This document shows, piece after piece, positions 51,309-62,100 of a DNA stretch of 64,000 bases. Numbering within the stretch: the first letter of the stretch is position 1; every line of letters begins with the position of its first letter. The DNA lies in contig CAYXZL010000001.1 in assembly GCA_964469925.1 (NCBI GenBank), positions 99,327 to 163,326 on the forward strand, given 5' to 3'. The position numbers and the translations under genes are program-made. Below the pieces are notes generated by a model, which was not told the DNA's origin, made no database searches, and saw nothing but the letters and a program-made list of their open reading frames with translations. This DNA comes from CAYXZL01 sp964469925 (GTDB taxonomy: Bacteria; Patescibacteriota; Gracilibacteria; Absconditabacterales; Absconditicoccaceae).

Positions 51309-54300
51309 ATGATGAAAAAATATTGCCTGATGGCACTGACTGCCATGATTTTTCTATACTGTGGATATGCACAAGCATCCGATCTAATGATTACAGAAGT
51401 ATTCTTTGATGGCACCGATGAGTGGATAGAGATAACAAATATGTCGAATAAAGACATGAGCTGATCTGTAGAAGTGCTTGGTGTCAAGAGTACGAACATC
51501 TTGCTTGACCTGGTGATCGCATCCGGCCAGTCTATCATTATTGGCGATCAAGGATCACATATAACCAGGACTGTTTTCTGATATCGAGAAAAGGGGCTAA
51601 GTATAGCGGATACGAGGTCCATAAACATTACTCTTTCCTACGAGTGATGAGTGCAAGATAGTCTGAGTATAGACACAGGATTAGTAGAAGCACTCAATGA
51701 CACAAAGTCATCGTTTCAAAGGGAGGGGAGTGGCAATATTGTTGCGTGTACGGCTCAGTATTCGACAGGAGTAGACACGGGATATTGTGCTAGTCCAGGA
51801 CTTGTATTACCATCCCGAGAAGACAGCGTTTCTCCTCCAAGCAATTGATCGTGATCAGATGGTGGAACGGGCAATGATGCAGGAACTGGGGACCTCATCA
51901 CTGGTGCAGTGGACACAGGAGCACAGGACCCAATACAGACTGGATTGCAATGATCCGGAGAAGTCTCTGCTCCCTCACGACAGCTTATGATATCAGAAGT
52001 CTTTGTGGATGGCACCGATGAACGAATAGAGATAACAAATCGGGGGACAGGAAGCTTTAGTGGAATACTAACCCTAGAGGGAGTCAAGTCATCACCACTG
52101 GTTGTTCACCTGCATATAAGTTGAGGACAAAGTAAAATAATTGCAGACAAAACAGATTTTTTTGATGACAAAACAAGCGTGACAGTGAGCGGTGCGGGAT
52201 TAAGCATGTTAGATAGCAAGGAATTGTATGTTCGTATGTTGTACGAACAAAGAATACTCGATACATTCTATGTGTCAGAAGAAGATGTACAACGTTTTGA
52301 TAATCAGAAAACATCGTTTGAAAAAGCTTTCTACGATTGAGCTCTGCTGATGACCTATACGACAGAGGAAAGAACGAGCAATGTCATGTCTGGTTATTAT
52401 GCTAGTCCAGGGATAATGCACATTCTCTCTATGATGCCAGAGATTCTTATATGAGGTGATATGATTAGAGATTGTCCGAGTAACACAGAAAGTATTCTGA
52501 TATCAGAGCTAAGTAAGTGAATGCACTGACTACCGCCATTTATTGAGTTATACGCAAGCGGAAATGAAGAAATGCTCCTAGTGCTATCCTGATCGTTGCT
52601 TACATCTCCACTGAGCATAGTGATTCCAGCAACATCACCAGGTGAGCAAAGATGGTTTGTTGTGAGTAACACATGAGCTTTTGCTCAATGAACAAAGGTT
52701 TTGAGCGGCGATATACAATTGTTATCATGAGGACAACTGCTTGTGTATGGACAAAGTGGACAACTTTTGGACAACATGTACGTAGAGGAATTATCATCTA
52801 ATGTGAGCTATTATCCTCAATGAGCTAGACAGTCCTGTATCCAGTACATGCAGGCTAAAGATCAACCAACTCCAGGCCTATCACATGAGGTGCTATCGTA
52901 TTTTCTATTTAATACAAATGAACAGGAACAGTGATCCGTTGGGGGTTGTGCAGCGCGACCTGAATTCATTGACATCTCTATCAGATGAATTGTCGCAGAT
53001 CCTGAAGGCAAAGATAGCGAAAAAATACTATTACGTCTAGACCGTTGAGCAGAAACACTCAATCTAGAAGGGTATTATCTCATGATTGGTTCAAGAAAAA
53101 GGTATCTCAAGGGCCAATTATCGGAAGGGGTTACCCAGTCCATAGAACAAAATTTTGCTTTCCCCGACTCAAGAGCCGAGTGTGTTACGCTGTATGACAA
53201 AAGTGATCAAGCACTCGACGATATATGTTACTCCAAAGAGACTGCGGCGTGATTCTATCGCGATATGTCTATGATGACGGAGCTTGACAATAGCGGTACG
53301 GATGAACAAGAACCTAATGTCACTATAGTGGAGATTGTCTATGATCCTCCAGGAAACGACATGAATAACGAAAGCATTAAGCTACAAAACAACAACAATA
53401 TGAGCTATGACAGTAAAGAGCTGTGGCTACAGGTCTGAGACAAAAACACAAAAACGTATTTGTATGGCTGATTACGATCCAACGAAGAAAAAATTTTTAT
53501 TGGCAATTATCGTTTGCCAAACACCAAAGCGAGTTGCGTAAGTTTGATGCATGGAACAACCTTGCTGGACACCTACTGTTACGACCCAAACCAAGATCAG
53601 AAAACGAATCGTAAAGAGCAGGAAAAGGAGCGTGATTATCGAAAAAATGATCTGACAAAGGTAGAGATAGAGTTGACGGGGGTAGTCTATGATCCAGAGG
53701 GTAATGATGCATCCAGAGAATCCATCACTTTTGTTCTCAAAAAGGGCAGAAAGATAGATCTGTCGGACTTTTATCTTCTCATTGGCAAGAGAAAAAGAAC
53801 ACTAGAATGAATACTGACGGACGATAAGCCCCTGACTATTACCAAAACTTGGTGATTGGCCAATAACGCCATTGGGTGCATAACACTAATGCATCAAGAA
53901 AAGGCATATGCACACTATTGTTATAATCCTCACGAAAATAAACTAACAGAAAAAACACCTCCAGACTGGAATATAGTTATCCACGATATCGAATATGATC
54001 CACCAGGAAGGGATGAAAACGCAGAGTCCATCACGATAAAAAACAGCGGAGAGGAAGCAATCGATATGTCTACCATACAGATAGCGGTTAATAAGAAAAA
54101 GTTTGTGTTGTCGGGCACAATTGCCGTGGGAAAACAGAAAACATGGACAGGGACATTTCATTTCCCAAACGCAGGTGCTTGTATATCGGTAATGTATGGG
54201 AACCATCTATACGATAGTTGGTGTTATGGAAACAGGTCAAAGAAAAAGATAGCCATGATACAAAAGGCAAGAATCGCGAGTTTGCAATATGATCCGCCAG

Positions 54301-55271
54301 GTTCAGATCTATGATATGAGTCGATAAGCTTAGAGTTTGAGGGTAGGGGGTCAATTGATCTGTGACAAGAGGCTTATTTGATGGTCAACGACCGTAAAAA
54401 ATCACTCCACTGATTACTTTCTCCTTGAACAGAAACAACCTTTGCTGGCAACTTTGCATTTCCCAACACCAAAGGATGTGTTGATCTTGTAATACATGAT
54501 CAGATCTATGATAGTTATTGCTATGATACGGAAAACAAAAAAAAGTCCTCAGGCATACGCATTGTCAAACTCCTAGCAGATCCTCAAGGAAGAGATGATG
54601 GCAATGAATTGATACGGATTTATGGAGGGAAAGATGATATGTTGTCCGATGTAGAGGTTTATAGTAACGGAAAGCATAAAAGAGTTGGTCGAGAGGTGTT
54701 GGGGAATGGGCTATTCCAAGCAAAATGAGCTCTGTGATTGACCAATACGTTTGGTTGCGTGTCTTTGTACCAAAACGATGACATACAAGACCAACGATGC
54801 TATTACAACCCTAGAGAATGAGAACGGCTAACACCTGAGTCCAATAGTATCAGTATTGATCCACGTATTGCATCCACGATCAATACTATAGCATTAGTAG
54901 AAACAAAAGATTCCTACTGTCTGAGTCTACAGTGACAACATTTTTCATGTAAGGAGAAAGAACAAAGACGTACAAGTGTGTGATGAGAATCTTTCTACAA
55001 ATCATACATTGCTTCCCTGCATAGCTATTTATATCACAATCGACCAAGTTTATATTTCAAATCTGATATCGGTCGCTACAAAGAGTGGTATGACCTTGCT
55101 ATTGAGCAACTGCACTCCTGATCCAAAACAATTGCTATTGGCTGAAAAGAGTATAAAAGTAATAATTTCGAAAACATTGTAGAGGACCAAAGAATCGATT
55201 CATACATTGAGCGAGCAGTCAAGAGTGTAGAGCGTATACAATACCAATCCACAAACCAAACGAGCCTGTAA
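51309..55271 (+). CDS. Giant surface protein of tandem lamin-tail-like (LTD) domains
   Basis: 1320 residues. Signal peptide (YCLMALTAMIFLYCGYAQA). Module 1 LMITEVFFDGTDEWIEITN, module 2 LMISEVFVDGTDE-x-IEITN with CGA at the Trp position. Later modules carry YDPPGNDxxxESIxL, LLIGKRKRTL and GACISVMYGNHLYDSWCY, the ExVxxD..(D/N)ExxExI.N pattern of bacterial LTDs, about eight in all, each with a Cys pair. Some 40 UGA glycines. Likely envelope-bound or secreted; LTD function outside nuclei is unclear. No C-terminal anchor seen. Starts 14 bp after murG. Confidence 0.85.
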
Positions 55272-55296
55272 ACCATTATCCCTAAAAGAATAAACC

Positions 55297-56223
55297 ATGA
55301 AAGCATATTTGAAATGATACTATGGACGCCAAAACCTATGAGATGAGATCTTGCTGTTTTGAGTATTACAATACTGTCACCAACACATGGGCATAACCCA
55401 CTGTATGATAGAGTGCTGAGATCATCTCGGTTGGATACAGGACTGGATAAAAAAACACCAAGACCTGCTTCCCAGTGACCTGAGCTATACCTTAGTAAAA
55501 AGGCCTAGGATGCGACAGCAATTAAAAAATATGTTACAGTCTGCCTGTGGTTGCTTTCCGCTATTGGTATTGTGAGGTGGAGAAGTGATCAACGCCATTG
55601 AGTCCTTCCCACACAATGGTCGAAACTACATTGCTCAGTACCGAGGAAACATTCTGAGAGGTAAGTACATTGTATTGTGAGGGATAACGCTACGTAGCAC
55701 CAATGATCTGATAGCTTCTTTTCTCATCAAGAACGCCAAAGCATTGATCCTAAGAGACGGATCGTCTCGGCAGATAGCACATACAAAAAACAAAAAAGCA
55801 CAACTGTATCAAGATTTTGCCATACAAATTATCGAACACTATAAAAAAAAGAGGAGCTCAGACTGAAAGAAGAAAAGCTATGTGTTGATTAATATGCATC
55901 CTTCCAAGATCAACGAGGAAACCATAGGCCGTATTCAGGATTTTATACAAAAGCAGCAGGTGTCCGACTTCTGGTTCGTTCCCTGTGATACAGAGCACGA
56001 TACAGCATGCTACCATCAACTGAAGACCAACATACCATCATTACAGTACTATGACCGAACAAAACAAGATATTCCAAGCATCATGACTTTTTTTTCGTCT
56101 GCACAGGCTGCTATAGGAGCAAGGCTTCACTTCCTATTACTTCTCAAACTATTGTGAGTACCTTTTGAAGCACTCGTGTATCATGACAAGGTGAGAAAAG
56201 TACTGCAGTTAGAATCTCTTTAA
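55297..56223 (+). CDS. Polysaccharide pyruvyl transferase family (CsaB-like)
   Basis: 308 residues. YYGRQNLGDEILL, LLVLGGGEVINAIESFPHNG, YIVLGGITLRSTND, ALILRDGSS, YVLINMHPSK, AAIGARLHFLLLLKLLGVPF and YHDKVRKVL follow the family order GxxGxxNxGDE...GGG...RD...GxRLH...Y.xK. CsaB adds ketal pyruvate to wall polymers, to which SLH-domain S-layer proteins bind, so the S-layer gene close by is suggestive. Many UGA and CGA codons. Confidence 0.85.
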
Positions 56224-56241
56224 CCTGTATGAGCTTACTAT

Positions 56242-57204
56242 ATGGACCAGAGCTACGGCGTGGTGATAGCAACAATCAGGACTGATGATACGATCCGTTA
56301 TGCATTGGATTCTTTAGCAAAGCAGACGCTCGTGCCCAAAGAGGTGGTGATAGTAGTTGATAGAGAGTTTACCACTCAAGGAGATCGAGATGAATATGAG
56401 CAAAGACTGATTTCCTACTGCGACACCGTGCTGCCTCTTGTGTTTGTAAACAACCTTCATGATGACCGTCTTTTGTGACAAGCAAACGCTAGTTATGCAA
56501 AAAATATAGGTATAGCAAAAGTATCATCAGACTTTCTCCTTTGTGTTGACGACGACAACAGCTTCAACGAGCATTTCATCGAACAGTGTTTTTCGTACTA
56601 TGACAAGATTGCTAGTTTGAAGGAGAAACAAGAGATCATATGCATGCCCACAGAACTGTATAGAGATACACAAGCCATTCGTTCACAATGATTCTCGAGA
56701 TTTATGTATCGATGTGGTCGGGGACCCTCGCTATCCGTGGACAAAAGAAAAGAGTACCAAGAAATAGCCTACTGTTCATCAAATTGTTTGCGGTGACCAA
56801 GACAGCTATTTCAGTCACTACACTATGATTCGGAGAACTTCCCCTTTATATACGAAGATTATGATCTCACTATGCGTATGGTTAAGCAAGGCACAAGCCT
56901 TTTTGTACTAACACGCGTTGTGGTTCATCACATGATCCAAAAAAGGACTCCTCTAGCAATATCATATATCAATACGGAGGAAAAAGCTTTTTTAAAGGGG
57001 AAAAACAGAGTTGTTCTTGTGAGGAAAAACGCGAAGCCATATCAAAAACGACAGTATTTCGCACTAGGGTTACGACTACATACTTTGGCTCTTATCTACA
57101 AAATAGTCATCTATGCCAATGGCTATAGAAAGGCATTTCATCTGACATCAGCATTGCTCCAATGAACGCGATTCTGACTAAGACAAAAGAAAAACCGAAA
57201 CTAA
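56242..57204 (+). CDS. Family 2 glycosyltransferase
   Basis: 320 residues. YGVVIATIRTDDTIRYALDS-LAKQTLVPKEVVIVVDRE is the GT-A nucleotide-binding start; NASYAKNIGIAKVSSDFLLC-VDDDNSF contains the DxD metal motif; FPFIYEDYDLTMRMVKQGTS is the acceptor-side EDxDLxxR motif. CGA in FMY-x-CG-x-GPSL. The C-terminus overlaps comEC by 43 bp. Sugar and acceptor unknown; the neighbourhood suggests surface glycan synthesis. Confidence 0.87.
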
Positions 57205-58652
57205 CATCACTTTCCATGCACAATCTCGTGTTCGTGACATGAGTTTTTGTGTTTGCTGTGTGGGCGACAACGCGAACTGAGAGCATTCTTCCTACAGTGG
57301 TGTGGATTGTTGTATCAAGTGTAATGTTTCTATTGCACAAAACATATACAAGGATATGGCTCATGCTAGGGATCTGCGTGGTCGCTGGATTATCGACCTA
57401 TCTCAGGCAGCACATGTTTACTCATAAACAAACGATACGCTATCCTGCGACCTTAGTCGCAACGGGCCTGGTCGAACAACGTGTAAGCAAAGGTGTTTTT
57501 ACCATCAATAGTGACAACAAAGACTATCGTTATCACACACAATATGAGTACCAAGTGGGCGACATACTACGATTTACTGCATTCGCAAAACCAACAAAGG
57601 CACCATCGCTCACATTCGATCGGTCGGTAACAATAAAAAACATTCAAAAAAGGGTAGCGAATACGGGGTTTGATTACAATAGTTGGCTGTACATGAAGTG
57701 ACTGTATGGTCTGTTATATGAGGAGAATGGAATAGTGATAGGACAAACCAAAGCAACACCCCTAGAAAAACTCAGGGTAGAAGGAGAAAAAAGAGCCAAA
57801 GAATTTCTATCAGACAAGAATAAGGCATGATTGCTCCTAGGACTCATCATAGGAGACAAGTCCTTAATGGACAAAGAACAGTACCAAAGTTTTATTGATA
57901 GCGGCCTAGTGCATATCATAGCGGTAAGCGGCGGTAATATTGTGATGGTTGTAGCAGCCGCAATGCTCTTGTTGCGACGACTGCCTTGGTATGCTAGAAC
58001 ATGTGCGATGATGATAGTAATTATATCGTATGCTGCCTTGGTGTGACCAGATAGTAGTATCATCAGAGCGTCAATTATGTGACTAATTACCTATATGGCA
58101 CTTCTCCAAGGAAGACCCCTGTCTGTTTGGAGATCTTTGTGTTATGCAGCGATAGTCATGCTGATCCGGAATCCGTGCTTTCTCATCGCAGATATCTGAT
58201 TTATATTTTCGTTTGCAAGTGTCGGGGGGCTAGTTGTGATGCAGCCCTTCTTGCAAATAGCAGTAAAACAAGAAGCAGTATACAAAAAATACCTACTATA
58301 TTGTCGAAATCTGTATTGTGTACCTACCATTGCAGCGACATGCGGCGTCTTGCCCTTTCTCTTATATTTCACCAGTAGTTACAATGTTTTTGGTGTCATT
58401 GCCAACATGGTAGTATTGCCATTTGTCCCAGTGACAATGGCTGTGTGAGTTGCAATGATCATGAGTTGACGATCACGGCTCATTGTCCGGACAGGCTATG
58501 CTCTCTGATACCTTATGTTTGTAAGTGACCGAGTAAGTAGCCATGGCTTATATGTGTCAGTGGAAAACGAGAGTTTTGCTCTTGTGTTATTGGTGCTGAT
58601 AGTTGTCTTGTTACTAGGGAGTATTATCGTACGATACCAGAAGAATCAATAA
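57162..58652 (+). CDS. comEC: ComEC/Rec2 DNA-uptake channel protein
   Basis: 496 residues. N-terminal helices and a beta (OB-like) region (ATLVATGLVEQRVSKGVFTI). Competence domain GLLLGLIIGDKSLMDKEQYQ-SFIDSGLVHIIAVSGGNIVMVVA, GPDSSIIRASIMG, then a run of hydrophobic helices. The region GWSWLIVWTG...VSDWVSS comes from CGA/CGG codons read as Trp. No metallo-beta-lactamase domain follows, unlike long ComEC. It transports single-stranded DNA in transformation. The start overlaps the GT2 end. Confidence 0.93.
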
Positions 58653-58661
58653 ATGCAAGTA

Positions 58662-58733
58662 CAAGGGAGGCGGGATTTGAACCCACAATATCGGCTTCGG
58701 AGACCGATGTGTTACCATTGACACTACTCCCTT
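58662..58733 (-). tRNA. tRNA with Trp-type body and anticodon CCG (reads CGG; probable tRNA-Trp)
   Basis: Acceptor AAGGGAG/CUCCCUU, discriminator G73. D arm GUGU-CAAUGGUA-ACAC, anticodon stem UCGGU/GCCGA with loop CUCCGAA, anticodon CCG. Identity elements A1-U72, G5-C68, A9 and G73 are those of bacterial tRNA-Trp, and the Arg determinant A20 is absent. The anticodon would read CGG. An automatic caller would name it tRNA-Arg(CCG). The Trp-coded CGG sites in this window support a Trp assignment. It lies just after comEC on the opposite strand. Confidence 0.85.
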
Positions 58734-58739
58734 CCATAC

Positions 58740-59171
58740 TCGCCATGCTAGCAATTATGTACACTATTGAAAGCGAAAGAGTATAGCCCACAATCTTGAC
58801 CAGCACATATAGACCTAATACTATATCACATTTATTCTCATTAGGAAGTGCAAGATGTCACACGATGACATGTCTACTCGTATAGCAACACAGTAGGATA
58901 GAGTAGCATACATTGCTCGTACGTCAGCAAAGATCATTAACAGTGCGGATTGTGGAAGTGTCTACACATTTCTATGATCTTTTTTAGCGTGAAGTTCTTC
59001 GGGACAACACGACATGAGGCATTGCAAAAGTATTTGCATCTTATGTAGACAATGTATAGACTGCACATCGTCAACTCATGTGGAGACATGAGATGCTACG
59101 GTAGCAATCGCTACTATCCTCGCACTGCAAAAGTGCAAAAACCATTTTACATTTTATCTGTATGGTACAAC
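58740..59171 (+). promoter_or_regulatory. Long upstream/leader region of the S-layer gene with three hairpins
   Basis: 430 bp with no convincing gene. At 59075-59136 three hairpins follow one another: CTCATGT-GGAG-ACATGAG (59075-59092); GTAGC (59101-59105), which can pair with GCTAC either upstream (59095-59099) or downstream (59110-59114); and GCACT-GCAAA-AGTGC (59122-59136). The ATG is 35 bp further. An ORF from 59052 in the same frame is judged leader, not protein, because the signal peptide starts at 59172. Confidence 0.55.
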
Positions 59172-62100
59172 ATGGTAAATTTATTTAAGAAAGTGTTTGC
59201 AAGCGTCGCTGCTATGGCAGTAGTTGCTACGTCTGCAAATCTTGGTGCTATCGTCTCTGCACAGAACGTTAGTGCTGAATTCACCGCGGCTTATTCGTGG
59301 ATGAAAGGAAAGAACATCACTTCGATGTCTACGGAAGATGCATTCATGCCTTACAACGCTGTAACAAGAGAGCAAGGAGCTGCTCTTATTGTGAGAGCAT
59401 TGAAGGCTGCAGGTGTTGAATTGACACTTGATCCAAATGCTAACTGTAGCTTTGGTGACGCTAACAAGATCGACCCAACATTGGTTGATGCTGTTAACGA
59501 AGCTTGTAGTTATGGTCTCATCAAGGGTTACGGAGGAAACTTCTGGCCAACTGAGGTTATGACAAGAGCTATGGTAATGACTGTTTTGGGTAGAGCTCTC
59601 TACGGTCAGCAACCAGAACCAGCTCAATACTGGTCTAACTACTACGCTCTTCTCAACGCTGATGGTATTTTCACTATCGAAAATGCTTTCAACAACGTTA
59701 TGAGATACGAGCTAGGTCTCGTTTTGTACAGAATAGCTGTCAAGATGGGTATGGAAGACGGTGTTGTGTCTGATGATGACAATTTGGATAACATCCTTTG
59801 TCAGTTGCTCGGTACGTGTGATGACACAACTACTGATGATGACACTACTGATGACGACGTAGACGCACCAGTAGGTGAAGTTGAGGGAAATCTCCACGTG
59901 AGTCTTTCTCCAGCTACTCCAGTAGGTGGTTTTGTTCCAGGTAATGGTTCAAACATCTCAGTTATGAAGGTAGACTTCTTGGCTGGTGAGGATCCAATCA
60001 GACTTGATGCAGTATCTGTCACACTAGAAGGATTTGCTTCTAGAAACAACTTTGCAAACGTAAAGTTGGTTGATGAAGATGGCGTTAAGTTGACAAACGA
60101 AAGATCTTTCACATCAGATTACAAAGCAAGATTGGTCTTCGAAAAGGATTTTGTGGTACCAGCTAATGGTGTAAAATCTGCATACTTGTATGTAGAAACA
60201 CAAAACTCTACAAACGAAGTGTTCAATATTGGTATCATGATGGCTGAGGATATTGAAGCTAATACTGTTGATGTGAGCGGACCATTCCCAATCAGATCAA
60301 ACAGTTTCCAAACAACTTCTTACTCAAGTACAACATTGACGTTCGATGCTGACTTCACTGGTGCTGACACATCTAAAGAAAACAGATACGTCGGTAACAC
60401 TAACGCACAATTTGGTAAATTCAAATTGACTGTTGGTAGTCAAAACAACAGAAATGTTGCTGTCAATAGAGTTACATTGAGAAGTGTTGATACTGTAGAA
60501 GGTGTCTTGGATAACTTCAGACTCGCTATGGGTGCTGAAAGCAACGTAGTACAAAAGGTGATCGTCGATGGTAAGTACGTTACATTCATCTTCAAGGATG
60601 GTTTTGTAATGAACTACGGAGATAGCAGAACATTCTACATCTACGCTGACGTTGTTGGTGGAGAATTGAATGACACTGTTAACTTCTACCTTGACAGAAC
60701 ATCTGATGTTTCTGCTTTTGAAGTAGACACCAATGCATCTGTATCTATCGCTATCAATTCTAACGAAAAGTATCTTGAAGGATATGCTATCCAAGAAGGT
60801 GACAGTTTGATCACAAGAAGGTCAGACTCTCCAGCGTCTACATTCATTCCTAATGATGCAGATTACGTAGATGTCTTGATTGCTAACGTATTCCTTTCTG
60901 CTGCTATCGATGTTGATAGAGTAAGAGTATATGCTGAAGGTAATAGTATCGCTTCTGGTGATATCGAAAGGGTAAGATTGTACATCAATGGTAAACAGGT
61001 TGATGAGACGTCTACCTACGTAGGTACATCTCCAACAGGTTACTATGAATTCTCAGTCTTCGATACACTACAAGGATCTAACGAATTCATCGTAAAGGTT
61101 GATACTGTGAACACTGCTAATGATGGTAACACATTCAAGGCTACTATCAAAGCTGAATCTATAGCATTCACATCTAACGCTGAATATGTTGCTTCTAAAA
61201 ACACTGTCCAAACGTCTGATCTTAATGGTCAAGCAGCTGGAGGTACAATGACTATCAAGACTCCTGCATTGACATCTGTTACAAGAACTGATTCAAACGG
61301 TGCTTCTGAGCAGGTTGTTGCTGGTGCTAACGACTTCGAGGCAATTACATTTGTGCTCCAAGCAAACAATGTAACTGACTTGAGAGTTAATGGCTTCAAA
61401 GTAACAGTATCTTCTGGAAGTGCATCTAATGTATCTCAAGTAGCTGTCTACGTAGGTGGTGAATTGGTTGATACAAAGTCTATCAATGGTGGTTCTGCTA
61501 CATTCTCTAGTCTCGGTATCAATGTGCCTGCTGGAGGAACAACAGAAGTTACTGTTTTGGCTACGATCAACTCATCTTACCCAGCTGGTAATCAAGCTCT
61601 TGAGTTCACAGTTAACACATTCGATGTAGACGATGATAAGGGTAATAGCTTATCTACAAGCCAAAGCGTAGTATCTGCTTTGTTTGATGTCATCTCATCT
61701 GCAACATTGTTGGCTGATCTAGACACTGATAGTCCAGACGAACAAGTGATCACTGCTGGTCAGTTGTACGAAGTTGCATCATTCCAATTGGAGGCAAAGG
61801 ATGATAATGGTATCATCCAAGAATTAGCGTTCTTGAACGTAGGTTCTGCCTTCACAACTGGTTATGCATACACAGGTGACTACACATCTAGATTGACTGG
61901 TTCTAGCAGTGCTGATGGTGCGTTGATGTACATCTACGACGAAGATGGTAACCAACTTGGTTCTGCTACATTGACAGATGGTGTCTTGCACTTCACGTTT
62001 GCTACTGCTGTAGAATTGCCAAGAGATAATGGTGGATCAACATTTGTGATCAAGGCTATGCCTAAGTACATCACAACTGCTAGTGCATCTAACACAACTA

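Noticed and set aside
58662..58733. Simple call as tRNA-Arg(CCG)
   Set aside because: The acceptor stem, position 9 and discriminator are tRNA-Trp type and lack the Arg element A20, and CGG/CGA sites align with Trp.
59052..59171. N-terminal extension of the S-layer protein from ATG 59052
   Set aside because: A typical signal peptide begins at ATG 59172, and the upstream part holds three hairpins and Cys/Arg-rich non-conserved sequence.
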